A stretch of 64,000 nucleotides of DNA from Bacillus cereus G9842 (GTDB lineage Bacteria; Bacillota; Bacilli; Bacillales; Bacillaceae_G): positions 5,323,335-5,387,334 of the forward strand of contig NC_011772.1 in NCBI RefSeq assembly GCF_000021305.1, written 5' to 3'. Within the stretch, counting starts at the first letter, position 1; the number at the start of each line of letters is the position of its first letter. The notes below the pieces were generated by a model that was given only the letters and a program-made list of their open reading frames with translations, was not told the DNA's origin and searched no databases. Below are positions 1 to 8,885 of this stretch, piece after piece. The translations under genes and the position numbers were made by a program.

Positions 1-193
1 TCATTTTTCCGCCAGTATTATATTCTTCAAAAGTAAAGTTACCTACCTTTAGAAAGACAATCCCTAATACCATCGCTACAAATAATGGTGTAAATAAGAA
101 GAATCCTTTTGAATGCTTGAATAATAACGTTCCGATCCCGTATGCGATTAATGAAACGACGATTCCGAAATATGGAGTCATTGTGCTTGCCAT
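1..193 (-). CDS. lrgB: Antiholin-like membrane protein LrgB, N-terminal part only
   Basis: The gene runs off the left edge of the window, so only about the first 64 residues are seen. The ATG at 193 is preceded by a GGAGGT ribosome site (201-206). The visible part is hydrophobic with two likely membrane helices and the family-typical start ([15 protein letters not shown]). LrgB-type proteins work with LrgA in controlling murein hydrolase activity, lysis and, by more recent views, pyruvate-type metabolite transport. It lies 35 bp downstream of lrgA and is probably cotranscribed with it. The assignment is strengthened by the neighbouring lytSR genes. Confidence 0.9.
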   Translation of the reverse strand, partial: MASTMTPYFGIVVSLIAYGIGTLLFKHSKGFFLFTPLFVAMVLGIVFLKVGNFTFEEYNTGGKM

Positions 194-228
194 ATTCATT
201 ACCTCCTAACAATATATAAATGCAATGG

Positions 229-660
229 TTACGCAACCTTTCCGTGCTTGCGTCCTTTATTTACTACTTTCAATTCTTTTGTATCTTCTGTTTCTTTTTC
301 ATCTTTTCCTAAAATAAATTGTGCAAATAATCCTGTTACAGCTAGTAAAATAACTGTTGCTACAACAATTACAGTTAAAATTTGTACAAAATATTGTCCC
401 ATTACACCAAGAGAATTAATAACTGAAATACCTGATGGGACGAAAAGGAATCCGATAATACCTGTTAAAGCTGTTCCAAGTGATTCAACTTGCTCCAATT
501 TAATAACTTTTAAACATAATAGACTAAATAAAATAACTAACCCGATTACCGATGAAGGCATCGGAATTGGTAAATGTGTTGCAATAATATTAGAAATTAA
601 CATAATAGCTGAGAATATGAATGCTTGTGATAAGAAACTGTATACTTTTTTCGTACTCAT
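229..660 (-). CDS. lrgA: Antiholin-like membrane protein LrgA (CidA/LrgA family)
   Basis: This 143-residue protein has four likely membrane helices and a charged C-terminal tail ([13 protein letters not shown]), as in LrgA/CidA holin-like proteins. The open frame extends further upstream to 741, but the ATG at 660 ([12 protein letters not shown]) has an AGAGGTGG-type ribosome site just before it and matches the usual family length. LrgA is thought to sit in the cytoplasmic membrane with LrgB and to antagonise holin-like activity. The gene lies directly downstream of lytSR in the same direction, and LytSR is the known activator of lrgAB in Gram-positive bacteria, so such control is expected here. 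Confidence 0.92.
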   Translation of the reverse strand: MSTKKVYSFLSQAFIFSAIMLISNIIATHLPIPMPSSVIGLVILFSLLCLKVIKLEQVESLGTALTGIIGFLFVPSGISVINSLGVMGQYFVQILTVIVVATVILLAVTGLFAQFILGKDEKETEDTKELKVVNKGRKHGKVA

Positions 661-782
661 TTTGGCCACCTCTTTCGATTTGGTACCTTTATTGTATAAG
701 ATGTAAGTAACGAGGTAAGCGTTTACATAACAGAACGTCAAATATACAGAATCAGTTACAAATATAAAAGGATGAAATACAA

Positions 783-810
783 AAGCTGCTTCTTAAATAC
801 GAAGCAGCTT
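783..810 (-). terminator. Terminator of lytSR
   Basis: Perfect 10-bp arms (AAGCTGCTTC / GAAGCAGCTT) with an 8-nt loop overlap the lytR stop codon. On the minus strand the stem is followed by TTTTGTATTT. It would separate lytSR transcripts from lrgAB. Confidence 0.75.
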
Positions 811-1533
811 CTTGAGTTCTTTGGCATATGTACGGCTAACAGGTACTTTCGATCCTTCTTTCATGATTAAATTATAAGTAGAATTGAACCATGGCTGAAT
901 TTCAGTAATATGATTAATATTTGCAATAAAGCTACGATGGACGCGCATGAAGTTTGCTTGTGGTAACTTCTTCTCTAAAATTACAAGTGTATCATGTGTT
1001 ACATATGTTTCCCTCATTGTTTTTACTGTTACTTTCCCATCTACAAGCCCTACATATATAATATCTTCAATATTCACAAGTACGATTGATTCTTCAATTG
1101 GTAATGCTAATTTATGCATCTCTGCTGTTACATCTGTCCCCTTTATTTCGTGCTTCGTTTCTATTTGCGCTTGTTTTTGTTTTTTATACTTCTTTAATGT
1201 TTGCACAATACGCTCTTCATCAAATGGTTTTAAAATGTAGTCTAACGCATCTACTTCAAATGCTTGCAACGCATATTGATCATAGGCAGTAGCAAATACA
1301 ATTGCAGGTGGATTTTTCATCTTCTTTAATATATTCGCGATTTCAAATCCGTTATCATCGGATAATTGAATATCTAAAAATACAATATCTGGTCTACATT
1401 GCATTAGTTCTTCTAATGCGTCTTCCACACAATCAGCCTCACCAACTATCTCAACTTCTTTCGTTCTCTCTAATAAATACTTTAGTTCATCACGTGCTAA
1501 CATTTCATCGTCAACTACTAATACTTTTAACAC
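793..1533 (-). CDS. lytR: LytTR-family response regulator LytR (LytT)
   Basis: The 246-residue protein has an N-terminal receiver domain (residues 1-120; acidic pair VVDDE, phospho-acceptor Asp in DIVFLDIQL near residue 54, conserved Lys in ILKPF) and a C-terminal LytTR DNA-binding domain (about 140-245; MRVHRSFIANINHI). It is the cognate regulator of LytS, whose 3' end overlaps its 5' end by 23 bp. This indicates one operon and translational coupling. Its expected targets are the downstream lrgAB genes. Assignment is firm from domain content and context. Confidence 0.95.
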   Translation of the reverse strand: MLKVLVVDDEMLARDELKYLLERTKEVEIVGEADCVEDALEELMQCRPDIVFLDIQLSDDNGFEIANILKKMKNPPAIVFATAYDQYALQAFEVDALDYILKPFDEERIVQTLKKYKKQKQAQIETKHEIKGTDVTAEMHKLALPIEESIVLVNIEDIIYVGLVDGKVTVKTMRETYVTHDTLVILEKKLPQANFMRVHRSFIANINHITEIQPWFNSTYNLIMKEGSKVPVSRTYAKELKKLLRI

Positions 1534-3280
1534 CTGGCTCTTCCTCCCCTACTTTTTTTGGAATAATAAAGGTAATCTCCGTCCCTTTATTTAATTCACT
1601 TTCGATATGAAGCATCATTTCTTTCCCAAATAACCCAATAAGACGTTCATTAATATTATATAAAGCTGTTCCAGTCCCTTTCTTTGAAGAAACTACCATC
1701 TTTCCTAATTGTTCTAAACGTTCTTCCTCAATTCCCTGTCCATTATCTTTTACTTCAAAGTGAACCATACCCTCTTTTTCAAAAACATGCACTTCCACTT
1801 CACACACTGGTTGCTTCTTCGGAAAAGCATGTCGCAATGCATTTTCAACCAATAGTTGAAGAACAAATGGTGGTACTAAAGTTGTCTTTAGCTCATCCTC
1901 AATATACATCTTTACCTCATACTTATTTGGGAACCTTGCTTGTTCTAGTGATAAGTATGCCTGTACATGGTTTAATTCTTGTTCCAGTGGAATCAATAAC
2001 TGACGTGCTCCTTGCAAATTACAACGGAAATACACGCTAAGCTGTAATAATAACTTCCTTGCTTTTTCTACATCTGTTCGGCATAAAGCTGATACTGTAT
2101 TAATCGCATTAAATAAAAAGTGCGGGTTAATTTGCGCTTGTAATGCTTTTATCTCCGCATCTTGAAGTAATTTACTTTGCAACTCAGCTTCTCCTAACTC
2201 TAACTGCGTGGAGAATATTTTTGCTAACCCTTCTGCTAATTCTTCTTCAACGCGACTTAACTGGTTAGAATTTTTGAAATACAGTTTTAATGTCCCTATC
2301 GTATTTCCATGTGAAGTTAGTGGAATAACAATAGCGGCTTGTAAGGGACAGCCTTCATGTTGGCAATTAATAACCTCACGTGATTTCGCCTTCATTATTT
2401 GCCCTGTATGTAAAACTTCTTTTGATAAACCAGTTATTAAACTATGTGAAGGAATATGGTGATCTGATGCTAATCCAACGTGCGCTAATATTTTCTCTGT
2501 ATCTGTTAAAGATACCGCATCTGTTCCTGTAAAGCGGTGAATAATTTGTGCCACATGCTTACACGATTCTTCTGTTAAGCCTTGACGAAAATACGGTAAC
2601 GTTTTATCAGCAATACGCAATACTTTATGAGTCTGAAGTGCTTTTGCATTCTCCTCCTGACGCAAAATAGCTTGTATCATAGAAAGTAAAATAAAACTTC
2701 CAAAACTATTTACAAGAATCATCGGTATCGCTATTGTTTTCACAACGCTAATTCCATCCTCTATAATTAATAAAATCATAAGCATTTCTAAAGATACGAT
2801 AAAAATACTTAAAACTGCTGAAAACTTAGGAGTAATTGTACGGTTATATTTTTTGAAAATATATCCGATATAACCAGTTATAATCCCCGCTAAAATAGAA
2901 GAGATTGCGCAACTTAGCGCTGTCGTACCACCAAGCATATAACGATGAATACCAGCAATAAACCCTACTCCAATCCCTACGATAGGGCCACCAAGTAAGC
3001 CGCTAATACCAACACCCATAATACGCGTATTCGCAATTGTACTTGACGAAGAAACACCTTGTAACCAATTTTCATTCATAATTGTATTTCCCGCTATTTC
3101 AATCCCAGTGTAATTGCTTACAATTGTAAATACCGAAAAAATACAAATAAGCTTAAGCTTATCTACATAGCCATCCTGTTTATGAAGGAGGCGCCTGAAA
3201 GTTTTAATATGAGAGAGTAAAAATCCTAAAATAACTATAAGTCCGACTCGTTCAATCATCATGAGTACTAAATTTAGCAT
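1511..3280 (-). CDS. lytS: Sensor histidine kinase LytS
   Basis: The 589-residue protein starts with a 5TM-LytS-type membrane region (about residues 1-205, six or so hydrophobic segments), followed by a GAF domain (about 225-360) and the LytS/YehU-type kinase core. The phospho-acceptor region is QAQINPHFLFNAINT (His near 390), followed by an HATPase domain (NALRHAFPKK, DNGQGI, GTALYNI). LytS senses cell-surface or membrane-potential changes and phosphorylates LytR. The start ATG at 3280 has an AAAGGAA ribosome site. It is the first gene of a two-gene operon with lytR. Confidence 0.95.
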   Translation of the reverse strand: MLNLVLMMIERVGLIVILGFLLSHIKTFRRLLHKQDGYVDKLKLICIFSVFTIVSNYTGIEIAGNTIMNENWLQGVSSSSTIANTRIMGVGISGLLGGPIVGIGVGFIAGIHRYMLGGTTALSCAISSILAGIITGYIGYIFKKYNRTITPKFSAVLSIFIVSLEMLMILLIIEDGISVVKTIAIPMILVNSFGSFILLSMIQAILRQEENAKALQTHKVLRIADKTLPYFRQGLTEESCKHVAQIIHRFTGTDAVSLTDTEKILAHVGLASDHHIPSHSLITGLSKEVLHTGQIMKAKSREVINCQHEGCPLQAAIVIPLTSHGNTIGTLKLYFKNSNQLSRVEEELAEGLAKIFSTQLELGEAELQSKLLQDAEIKALQAQINPHFLFNAINTVSALCRTDVEKARKLLLQLSVYFRCNLQGARQLLIPLEQELNHVQAYLSLEQARFPNKYEVKMYIEDELKTTLVPPFVLQLLVENALRHAFPKKQPVCEVEVHVFEKEGMVHFEVKDNGQGIEEERLEQLGKMVVSSKKGTGTALYNINERLIGLFGKEMMLHIESELNKGTEITFIIPKKVGEEEPGVKSISS

Positions 3281-3442
3281 CTTTGATTCATTCCTTTTTA
3301 TTTAGTTAGTTTTATTATGGGAAAATAATGAAGCCGACGTCAAGAAGAACGAAATGTTTTTTGAAATATTTCACACATAATAACTTCCTCTTTATTTGAC
3401 AATCCAATAGAAGAGTGCTAAAAATAAAGTAATATAATACAG

Positions 3443-3562
3443 TCCTTTAACCCAACCCCGTGAGGTTGAGAAGGAAGTCGGAATACAATATACGTATGTT
3501 CTTTTTTGGGGATACGTATGCTTTTTTGGCCTTCTCATCATATCAGGTGAGAAGGCCTTTTG
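3443..3562 (+). promoter_or_regulatory. PyrR-type binding loop and attenuator upstream of an MFS gene
   Basis: A hairpin at 3443-3476 has the base stem tcctt/aagga, an upper stem caacc/ggttg and the loop CCGTGA. This matches the PyrR binding-loop pattern (CCnGnGAGG) that precedes pyr genes in Bacillus. Downstream, 3528-3557 forms a 10-bp terminator (ggccttctca/tgagaaggcc) followed by TTTT. The 3' part of the binding loop (gagaagg) is complementary to the 5' arm of the terminator (ccttctc), as required for a mutually exclusive antiterminator. A TTGACA box is at 3396-3401; the matching -10 is uncertain (taaaaa at 3419, or the better tataat at 3433, which is too far away). The transporter gene starts 42 bp after the terminator. 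Confidence 0.8.
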
Positions 3563-3604
3563 TTATTCTTCCATAGCGACTGTAGAAAATAAGGAGGAGT
3601 AATA

Positions 3605-4903
3605 ATGAACGTCACTACTGATGTACAACAAACAACAGAGGAGACGAAAGCGAAAAGGTATAAAACATTATTTGGTTCTGCGCTAGGATATGCAGCAGAA
3701 GGTTTAGATATGTTGCTATTATCTTTCGTACTTGTCTATATTTTAAAAGAGTTTCACTTAAGTCCTGTTGAAGGTGGAAACTTAACATTAGCTACCACAA
3801 TAGGGATGTTAATTGGTTCTTATTTATTTGGATTTATTGCTGATTTATTTGGCCGTATTCGTACAATGGCCTTCACAATCTTACTGTTTTCACTAGCAAC
3901 CGCACTCATTTATTTCGCAACAGACTACTGGCAATTATTAATTCTTCGCTTTTTAGTTGGAGTGGGAGTTGGTGGTGAATTCGGAATCGGAATGGCCATT
4001 GTAACAGAAACATGGTCTAAAGAAATGCGCGCTAAAGCGACATCTGTTGTTGCACTTGGATGGCAATTTGGTGTACTGATTGCTTCACTCCTTCCAGCAT
4101 TTATTGTCCCACACTTTGGATGGAGAGCCGTTTTCTTATTTGGATTAATTCCAGCTTTACTAGCTGTCTATGTCCGTAAAAGTTTAAGTGAACCGAAAAT
4201 ATGGGAGCAAAAACAACGCTACAAAAAGGAACTATTGCAAAAAGAAGCTACAGGTAAATTAACAACTACTGAAGCAGAACAACTAAAACATATAAAAAAA
4301 TTCCCACTTCGAAAATTATTTGCCAATAAAAAAGTAACAATCACAACAATCGGTCTTATTATTATGTCGTTTATCCAGAACTTCGGATATTACGGCATCT
4401 TCACATGGATGCCAACTATTTTAGCAAATAAATATAACTATACATTAGCAAAAGCGAGTGGCTGGATGTTCATTTCTACCATCGGTATGCTAATTGGAAT
4501 TGCAATCTTTGGTATTCTGGCTGATAAAATTGGTCGTCGTAAAACTTTTGCAATTTATTATATTGGTGGTACAGTATACTGTCTCATTTACTTCTTCTTA
4601 TTCACAGATTCAACATTATTATTATGGGGAAGTGCATTGCTTGGATTCTTTGCAAATGGAATGATGGGAGGGTTTGGGGCAATTTTAGCTGAAAACTACC
4701 CTGCTGAAGCTCGCTCTACCGCAGAAAACTTTATTTTCGGTACAGGACGTGGGTTAGCTGGATTTGGGCCTGTTATTATCGGCTTACTCGCTACAGGCGG
4801 CAACCTGCTTGGAGCATTGTCCTTGATTTTTATCATCTATCCAATCGGGTTAATTACAATGCTAATATGTGTACCAGAAACAAAGGGAAAAGTATTAGAT
4901 TAA
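3605..4903 (+). CDS. MFS transporter of the aromatic-acid/sugar-type symporter branch, PyrR-controlled
   Basis: The 432-residue protein has 12 likely membrane helices and both MFS signature loops (GFIADLFGRIRTM near residue 78; GILADKIGRRKTF near residue 305), with a long charged central loop (about 200-245). It resembles the aromatic acid:H+ symporter/NaiP-like branch. The ATG at 3605 follows AAGGAGGA. The gene stands alone between a PyrR-type attenuator and a strong bidirectional terminator. The attenuator suggests a pyrimidine-related substrate; orotate or another ring carboxylate would fit both the family and the control. That substrate is inference. Confidence 0.85.
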   Translation: MNVTTDVQQTTEETKAKRYKTLFGSALGYAAEGLDMLLLSFVLVYILKEFHLSPVEGGNLTLATTIGMLIGSYLFGFIADLFGRIRTMAFTILLFSLATALIYFATDYWQLLILRFLVGVGVGGEFGIGMAIVTETWSKEMRAKATSVVALGWQFGVLIASLLPAFIVPHFGWRAVFLFGLIPALLAVYVRKSLSEPKIWEQKQRYKKELLQKEATGKLTTTEAEQLKHIKKFPLRKLFANKKVTITTIGLIIMSFIQNFGYYGIFTWMPTILANKYNYTLAKASGWMFISTIGMLIGIAIFGILADKIGRRKTFAIYYIGGTVYCLIYFFLFTDSTLLLWGSALLGFFANGMMGGFGAILAENYPAEARSTAENFIFGTGRGLAGFGPVIIGLLATGGNLLGALSLIFIIYPIGLITMLICVPETKGKVLD

Positions 4904-4951
4904 ACGTAAAAGAGGAAGCATCTTATTTAAGATGCTTCCTCTTTTACGTTT
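4902..4951. terminator. Bidirectional terminator between convergent transporter genes
   Basis: A perfect 24-bp inverted repeat with a 2-nt centre begins right after the MFS stop codon. It has A-rich and T-rich ends on both strands, so it can end both the MFS transcript and the convergent BCCT transcript. Confidence 0.9.
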
Positions 4952-4955
4952 TTAT

Positions 4956-6524
4956 TTATTTTGATTTACTAGCCTTCTGAAATAAGAATGCAGTTTTATC
5001 TTCTTCTTTTACAATACCTTGTTTTAATGCTAATTCTCCCGCAACTTTAGGCGCTAACCATAGCATTGGGAATAATAAAATTGATACCGGAACTGCCGTC
5101 ACTACGATAAACGATTGTAGCGCATTAATACTTCCTTCACCCATATATAAAAGAATTGCTGCAACTGCTCCCATAATAAGCGACCAAAAAATTCGCAAAC
5201 TAATTCTAGGATCTCCGTCTCCAGTCACTGCCATTGAAATGGAATACGCCATTGAATCTCCTGTTGTCACTACAAATAAAATTGTTAATAAAAGAAATGC
5301 TGGTCCAATAATATTAGAAAGTGGCAATTGCCCTGTAATTGCAATCATAGCTGCCGGCATACCAGATTCACTTAATGCGTCCGAGATAGAACCAGGATTC
5401 ATTAACTCATAAAACACACCTGATCCACCTAATATAGTAAACCAAAACGTTGTAATAATAGGTGCGATAATTCCAATTGCAACGATGATTTCTCGAATCG
5501 TTCTCCCTCTTGAAATTCGACTCACTAAAATTGCCATCATTGGTCCGTATCCAATAAACCATCCCCAGAAAAAGATTGTCCAAGATCCTAACCAACTTGT
5601 ATCACCACGGTATGTGCTCATCGGTATAAACTCACTTACATAAAATCCAAACGAAGAAACAAACGAATCAATAATAAATCCACCTGGCCCAAATAGTAAT
5701 ATGAATGCCATTAACAAAATTGCTAATCTAACATTTAAATTACTTATAATTTGAATCCCTTTATCAATACCTGTTACTGCCGATATGGTAGACACGGCCA
5801 CTACACAAACAATAATTGCCAATTGAGTAGTAAACACATCAGAAATTCCAAATAATTCTTGTAATCCATAACTTGCTTGTAAACCTAAAAATCCAATGGG
5901 GCCAATTGTACCTGCAGCTACTGCAATAATTGCAGCTGCATCAATTATCGTTCCAAGCAGGCTCTTTCTTAATTTTTCCCCAAAAATAGGATATAAAAGC
6001 GTTCGAGGTTTTAGCGGCATACCTTTATGATAATGTCCATACATCATAACTACCGCACTAATTGTACCTAAAATCGTCCATGCTAAAAATCCCCAATGCA
6101 TATAACTTTGTGCTAAAGCAGGCATGACTGCTTCTTTCGTTCCAGCAGATATACCATCATGTATTGGTGGCACCGTCATCAAATGGTACATTGGCTCTGC
6201 TGCTGCCCAAAAAACGCCACCTCCGGCAAGTAATGTAGACATAATAATAGCAAGCCATTTTGCCGTACTAATCTCAGGTTTTTCTAATCCCCCAAGTTTA
6301 ACTCTCCCATATTTGGAGAACGCCATACACATCGCAACAATAAATGTACCTAATAATAAAACTTGCCAGAAGGCACCAAAATATTTAATTGAAAAAGCGA
6401 AACTGTTATTAATCGCACTCTCTACATAATCCTTGTTCAAAAAAACTGCAATTACAAATAATAAAAGTGAACCACCGCTAATAATAAATACAGGCCAATC
6501 AGTTTTTCGACTCTTCATCCTCAT
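4956..6524 (-). CDS. BCCT-family glycine betaine/choline-type transporter
   Basis: The 522-residue protein has about 12 membrane helices and the BCCT family hallmarks, including the tryptophan-rich stretch around residues 290-335 (GSWTIFFWGWFIGYGPMMAI) and a short charged C-terminus (KEEDKTAFLFQKASKSK). BCCT carriers such as OpuD and BetL take up betaine, carnitine or choline with sodium to protect against osmotic stress. The start at 6524 has a GGAGGA ribosome site. The gene is monocistronic and convergent with the MFS gene. Which substrate it prefers cannot be told from sequence alone. Confidence 0.9.
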   Translation of the reverse strand: MRMKSRKTDWPVFIISGGSLLLFVIAVFLNKDYVESAINNSFAFSIKYFGAFWQVLLLGTFIVAMCMAFSKYGRVKLGGLEKPEISTAKWLAIIMSTLLAGGGVFWAAAEPMYHLMTVPPIHDGISAGTKEAVMPALAQSYMHWGFLAWTILGTISAVVMMYGHYHKGMPLKPRTLLYPIFGEKLRKSLLGTIIDAAAIIAVAAGTIGPIGFLGLQASYGLQELFGISDVFTTQLAIIVCVVAVSTISAVTGIDKGIQIISNLNVRLAILLMAFILLFGPGGFIIDSFVSSFGFYVSEFIPMSTYRGDTSWLGSWTIFFWGWFIGYGPMMAILVSRISRGRTIREIIVAIGIIAPIITTFWFTILGGSGVFYELMNPGSISDALSESGMPAAMIAITGQLPLSNIIGPAFLLLTILFVVTTGDSMAYSISMAVTGDGDPRISLRIFWSLIMGAVAAILLYMGEGSINALQSFIVVTAVPVSILLFPMLWLAPKVAGELALKQGIVKEEDKTAFLFQKASKSK

Positions 6525-6883
6525 TTACAATTCCTCCTTCCTCAGCAATCTAAAAAAACAACTTTATTATGTTTTATTGTTTAAACCCAAAACACAATAA
6601 TTATATATGCATAACATTTTATCGACTTCCCACATACTTATGTTGTCCCTAAAAATATGCCAAATCCCTTATTAAAAAGAAAAAATCTCTTTCTCTTACA
6701 TAAAAAAGCAAAACAAAAGACCTTATATTTCTATAAGGTCTTCGAAACAGAAATTTGATTATAACATAAGGAACTCCTTGGTTCAAAAATCCTCTTCCAA
6801 AAATAACCGAGAGTAAAGGCTTCCATTTGCTACATAACAGTAATTAAAAAAATTATATTTTGCAGAAAAAACTGCACTAAATA
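6525..6883. other. Intergenic region with the nos terminator only
   Basis: These 359 bases separate nos from the BCCT gene. I see the nos terminator near 6717-6742, A/T-rich upstream DNA of the BCCT gene, and no open frame with a ribosome site. Confidence 0.6.
6717..6742 (-). terminator. Terminator downstream of nos
   Basis: The 10-bp arms aagaccttat/ataaggtctt are followed on the minus strand by TTGTTTTGC, about 140 bp past the nos stop codon. Confidence 0.7.
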
Positions 6884-7954
6884 TTATTTATGAAAGAAAT
6901 TTGGCTTCAAAATTTCATTCGGATACGGTTTGTGATAAATATGAGTGGTAGCTGGAGATAATGGTGGAATAAGCCACACCCAATTACCTGTTACAACACG
7001 ACCACAAGCAGCTTCTTGCTTCTCAAATTGCTGAAATTGTTGTGCAGCAGTATGATGATCAACAATACTAACTCCTTGTTTTTTAAAAGAGTGTAGTACG
7101 GCAATATTCAACTCAATTAGCGCCTTATCCTTCCATAACGTACCGTTTCTCGATGTATCTAAATCCATCATCTCCGCAACAGCCGGAAGTAAATTATAAC
7201 GATCATGATCCGCTAAGTTGCGCGCCCCAATTTCTGTTCCCATATACCATCCATTGAACGGAGCAGCTGTATAAGAAATACCGCCAATTTCTAAGCACAT
7301 ATCCGAGATCATTGGAACCCCATACCATTTTGCTCCAAGTGATGAAATAGGGTATTCTGGGTGTTCAATTGGCACTTCTTTTACTTCTTTCCTCGGAATT
7401 TCTTTATATGTAGGCGCCTTCCCGTTTATAGAAAACACAAGTGGCAATACATCGAAATTCGTACCTTCTCCTTGCCAGCCAAGCTCCTGACAAAAGTCCG
7501 TAAATGTAGCGGAATGAGAGTCACCGATCACTCCCATTTCTGTTTTATATCCTGCATATCGAATCAATTGGTGATTATAAATTCGTATATTATTTTCCTC
7601 ACCTTGATATTGCTTAAAAATCGTAATGGTTGGTTTAACTTTCCCGTCGTTCGTTGCATATTTAATATGATGAATTAATGCATTATATACACCCTCTTCA
7701 TCATTTACTTCGCGCGCATCTAATATGTGCATCTTACTCCAAAATAGTCTTCCAATACATCTATTACTGTTACGCCATGCCATTCGTGAACCATGAACAA
7801 GTTCTTCAAATGTATGCTCATATGTCCCTGTCTTCTCTACCTCAATTTGAATTTCTTTTATACGTTCTTCTATCAATTGTTCTTTATGAAGCTCTTTATA
7901 ACAAATCGTAATAAAATTACTTGCTTCCTCTATTAATTGTTTCGTTTCACTCAT
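6884..7954 (-). CDS. nos: Bacterial nitric oxide synthase oxygenase
   Basis: The 356-residue protein contains only the oxygenase domain of NO synthase, as in Bacillus enzymes, which borrow electrons from cellular flavodoxin reductases. The heme-thiolate motif NSNRCIGR places the axial Cys at residue 66, as in B. subtilis NOS, and the substrate-binding Glu lies in GWYMGTEIGARN. It makes NO from L-arginine, which in Bacillus protects against oxidative stress and some antibiotics. A TTG lies two codons upstream, but ATG 7954 has AAGGAGA at ideal spacing. It is divergent from the superoxide dismutase gene, which fits an oxidative-stress context. Confidence 0.95.
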   Translation of the reverse strand: MSETKQLIEEASNFITICYKELHKEQLIEERIKEIQIEVEKTGTYEHTFEELVHGSRMAWRNSNRCIGRLFWSKMHILDAREVNDEEGVYNALIHHIKYATNDGKVKPTITIFKQYQGEENNIRIYNHQLIRYAGYKTEMGVIGDSHSATFTDFCQELGWQGEGTNFDVLPLVFSINGKAPTYKEIPRKEVKEVPIEHPEYPISSLGAKWYGVPMISDMCLEIGGISYTAAPFNGWYMGTEIGARNLADHDRYNLLPAVAEMMDLDTSRNGTLWKDKALIELNIAVLHSFKKQGVSIVDHHTAAQQFQQFEKQEAACGRVVTGNWVWLIPPLSPATTHIYHKPYPNEILKPNFFHK

Positions 7955-8170
7955 AAACAATCTCCTTCTATTTCAACAAAACCCTGATACTTTACAGTAT
8001 AAGCAAAAAGGATAGGAGTCACAAATGAAAGCGAGAGTGTTACTTTTATTGTAATATTTTTCAGAAAATTAACGAACTTACTATTGACTTCCATAGAAAA
8101 TGAGTGTATTTTTGACTCAGGTAAAGTTTTTTTACCTAGACCAACTTTTGAATAGAAAGGAGGGAATGTT

Positions 8171-8797
8171 ATGTCTTCATTTCAATTGCCAAAGCTTTCA
8201 TATGACTATGATGAACTAGAGCCACATATCGATAGCAATACACTTTCCATTCATCATGGAAAGCACCATGCGACATACGTAAACAATTTAAATGCTACTT
8301 TAGAAAATTATACTGAATTACATAATAAATCTTTAGAAGAATTGCTATGTAATTTAGATGCTTTACCGAAGGAAATTGTTACAGCTGTACGAAATAACGG
8401 TGGTGGTCACTATTGTCATAGTCTTTTTTGGGAAGTGATGAGCCCACGAGGTGGCGGTGAGCCTAATGGAGACGTTGCAAAAGTAATTGATTATTATTTC
8501 AATACCTTTGACAACTTAAAAGATCAACTTTCCAAAGCAGCTATTAGTCGTTTTGGAAGTGGCTATGGATGGCTTGTTCTTGACGGTGAGGAACTCTCTG
8601 TTATGAGTACACCAAATCAAGATACGCCTTTGCAAGAAGGAAAAATCCCCTTACTCGTAATTGATGTATGGGAACATGCTTATTATTTAAAGTATCAAAA
8701 TCGGCGCCCCGAGTTTGTTACCAACTGGTGGCATACAGTAAACTGGGACCAAGTAAACGAGAAGTATTTACAAGCAATTCAATCGCAAAAACATTAG
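8171..8797 (+). CDS. sodA2: Superoxide dismutase (Mn/Fe), second SodA-type enzyme
   Basis: The 208-residue protein has the Mn/Fe-SOD fold with all four metal ligands visible: His28, His83, Asp165 and His169 (HHGKHH, HYCHSLFWE, DVWEHAYY). It turns superoxide into peroxide and oxygen. It differs from the main SodA of Bacillus in its N-terminus (MSSFQLPKLSYDYDELEPHI), and B. cereus-group genomes carry two such genes, so the symbol sodA2 is used; that numbering is from memory. The start has a strong AAGGAGG site (8157-8163). It is monocistronic. Confidence 0.92.
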   Translation: MSSFQLPKLSYDYDELEPHIDSNTLSIHHGKHHATYVNNLNATLENYTELHNKSLEELLCNLDALPKEIVTAVRNNGGGHYCHSLFWEVMSPRGGGEPNGDVAKVIDYYFNTFDNLKDQLSKAAISRFGSGYGWLVLDGEELSVMSTPNQDTPLQEGKIPLLVIDVWEHAYYLKYQNRRPEFVTNWWHTVNWDQVNEKYLQAIQSQKH

Positions 8798-8853
8798 TCG
8801 TACGTATAAGGTAAATTTGGTAATGTAAAATCAGTATTGTCGAAATCCTCCAG

Positions 8854-8880
8854 AATCCCCCGGATTGCCACCGGGGGATT
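8854..8880. terminator. Terminator between sod and the convergent epimerase gene
   Basis: A GC-rich perfect 10-bp hairpin (aatcccccgg/ccgggggatt) lies between two convergent genes. The T-run is short in both directions. Confidence 0.65.
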
Positions 8881-8885
8881 TATGA

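Noticed and set aside
248..706. Plus-strand frame opposite lrgA
   Set aside because: It mirrors a well-supported gene and has no ribosome site or family resemblance.
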